Shown: piece after piece, positions 63,739 to 64,000 of the stretch | Position numbering within the stretch: the first letter of the stretch is position 1 | Layout of the letters: each line of letters opens with the position of its first letter | Assembly (NCBI RefSeq): GCF_002902845.1 | Contig: NZ_PPTF01000001.1 | Coordinates: 18,304-82,303, forward strand | DNA length: 64,000 nucleotides | Origin: Chromobacterium sinusclupearum | GTDB lineage: Bacteria > Pseudomonadota > Gammaproteobacteria > Burkholderiales > Chromobacteriaceae | Reading direction: 5' to 3' | The notes under the pieces: generated by a model | Database searches by the model: none | Told to the model about the DNA's origin: nothing | What the model saw: only the letters and a program-made list of their open reading frames with translations | Made by a program: the position numbers and the translations under genes

Positions 63739-64000
63739 GGCTCTGTTGCACAAATCCCAGGCAGGACGAGTTTCCCCTTTCCCCAAACAGATTTACGCCA
63801 CAGTCACCGTACAAGGGCGGCCCAGCATGCTGAAGCGGTTCAAGATAGCAGCGCGTACTTGCAGCTCTGCCACTTGACCATCGAAACGCCGGGCCGTCAC
63901 CCTTTCACCCAACCGTTTGAAGCAATGTATCTTGGCTTCCACCAGGCTGCGGCGATAGTAGCCGCTCCAACGTTTCCAGATCGCCCTGCCTAGTCGCTTG
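63739..64000. mobile_element. IS5-family insertion sequence, one end (cut by window)
   Basis: GGCTCTGTTGCACAAATCCC at 63739 resembles the terminal inverted repeat of IS903-group IS5 elements, and a transposase reads toward it from the right. The rest of the element lies outside the window, so its length, other repeat and target duplication cannot be seen. Confidence 0.75.
63793..64000 (-). CDS. IS5-family transposase, C-terminal part only
   Basis: About 68 C-terminal codons are visible on the minus strand, ending at TAA 63793-63795. They include WKRWSGYYRRSLVEAKIHCFKRLG, which contains the Y-(2)-R-(3)-E pattern of the DDE catalytic C-terminal region, and RAAILNRFSMLGRP at the end. This is the C1 signature of IS5-family transposases. 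The N-terminal part lies beyond the window. Whether it is intact cannot be judged. Confidence 0.85.
   Translation of the reverse strand, partial: KRLGRAIWKRWSGYYRRSLVEAKIHCFKRLGERVTARRFDGQVAELQVRAAILNRFSMLGRPCTVTVA

Overview
The window is GC-rich, densely packed chromosomal DNA of a Neisseriales betaproteobacterium, most likely Chromobacterium or a close relative. This is inferred from the neisserial-type gene neighbourhoods (pilBCD-coaE-zapD-yacG; rpsU-yqeY-dnaG-rpoD; gmk-rpoZ-spoT), a complete type II secretion operon and an arcDABC operon. No database search was possible, so the genus is an inference. Most of the window is core genome. The accessory signals are at about 47.8-52.1 kb and in the last 600 bases.

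Layout. 0-3.8 kb: end of the type IV pilus assembly genes (pilB tail, pilC, pilD), then coaE, zapD and yacG. 3.9-7.1 kb: amiC and tsaE on the minus strand, divergent queG, and a MaoC-type hydratase. 7.3-11.0 kb: electron-transfer flavoprotein etfBA, with a PsrA-type palindrome upstream, and a long acyl-CoA dehydrogenase (fatty-acid oxidation). 11.2-22.0 kb: an uninterrupted gspCDEFGHIJKLMN operon. Its prepilin peptidase is presumably PilD at the left end of the window. 22.0-27.9 kb: carA, a LysE/RhtB-type exporter, carB and greA. 27.9-34.0 kb: DUF4149 protein, yhbY, rlmE, ftsH, folP and glmM. 34.0-42.3 kb: alr, dedA, an FKBP, a DUF2189 protein, a D-2-hydroxyacid dehydrogenase, a DUF1841 protein, glutathione peroxidase, trmB, an epimerase-like protein, a 2Fe-2S flavin reductase and a tiny DUF3149 membrane protein. 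42.7-47.8 kb: the arginine deiminase operon arcDABC, behind an FNR/ANR-type box. 47.8-52.1 kb: an accessory-looking block with a solitary RebB (R-body) homologue, an atypical patatin-like protein and a padR-HAAS operon ending in a secreted repeat protein. 52.2-57.7 kb: apt, a purine permease, gmk, rpoZ, spoT and thiS. 57.7-63.3 kb: thiG, rpsU, yqeY, dnaG and rpoD. 63.3-64.0 kb: a CAU tRNA (probably tRNA-Ile2), then the end of an IS5-family insertion sequence cut by the window edge.

The best candidate for an undescribed system is the divergent locus at about 48.2-52.1 kb. PadR, a HAAS/DUF1700 membrane protein, a second small HAAS-like membrane protein and an exported seven-repeat protein are encoded in a tight run. 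Two matching inverted repeats lie in the 271-bp region shared with the divergent patatin-like gene, whose usual catalytic motifs are altered. Its function is unknown. A regulated envelope-sensing or lipid-related role is only a hypothesis.
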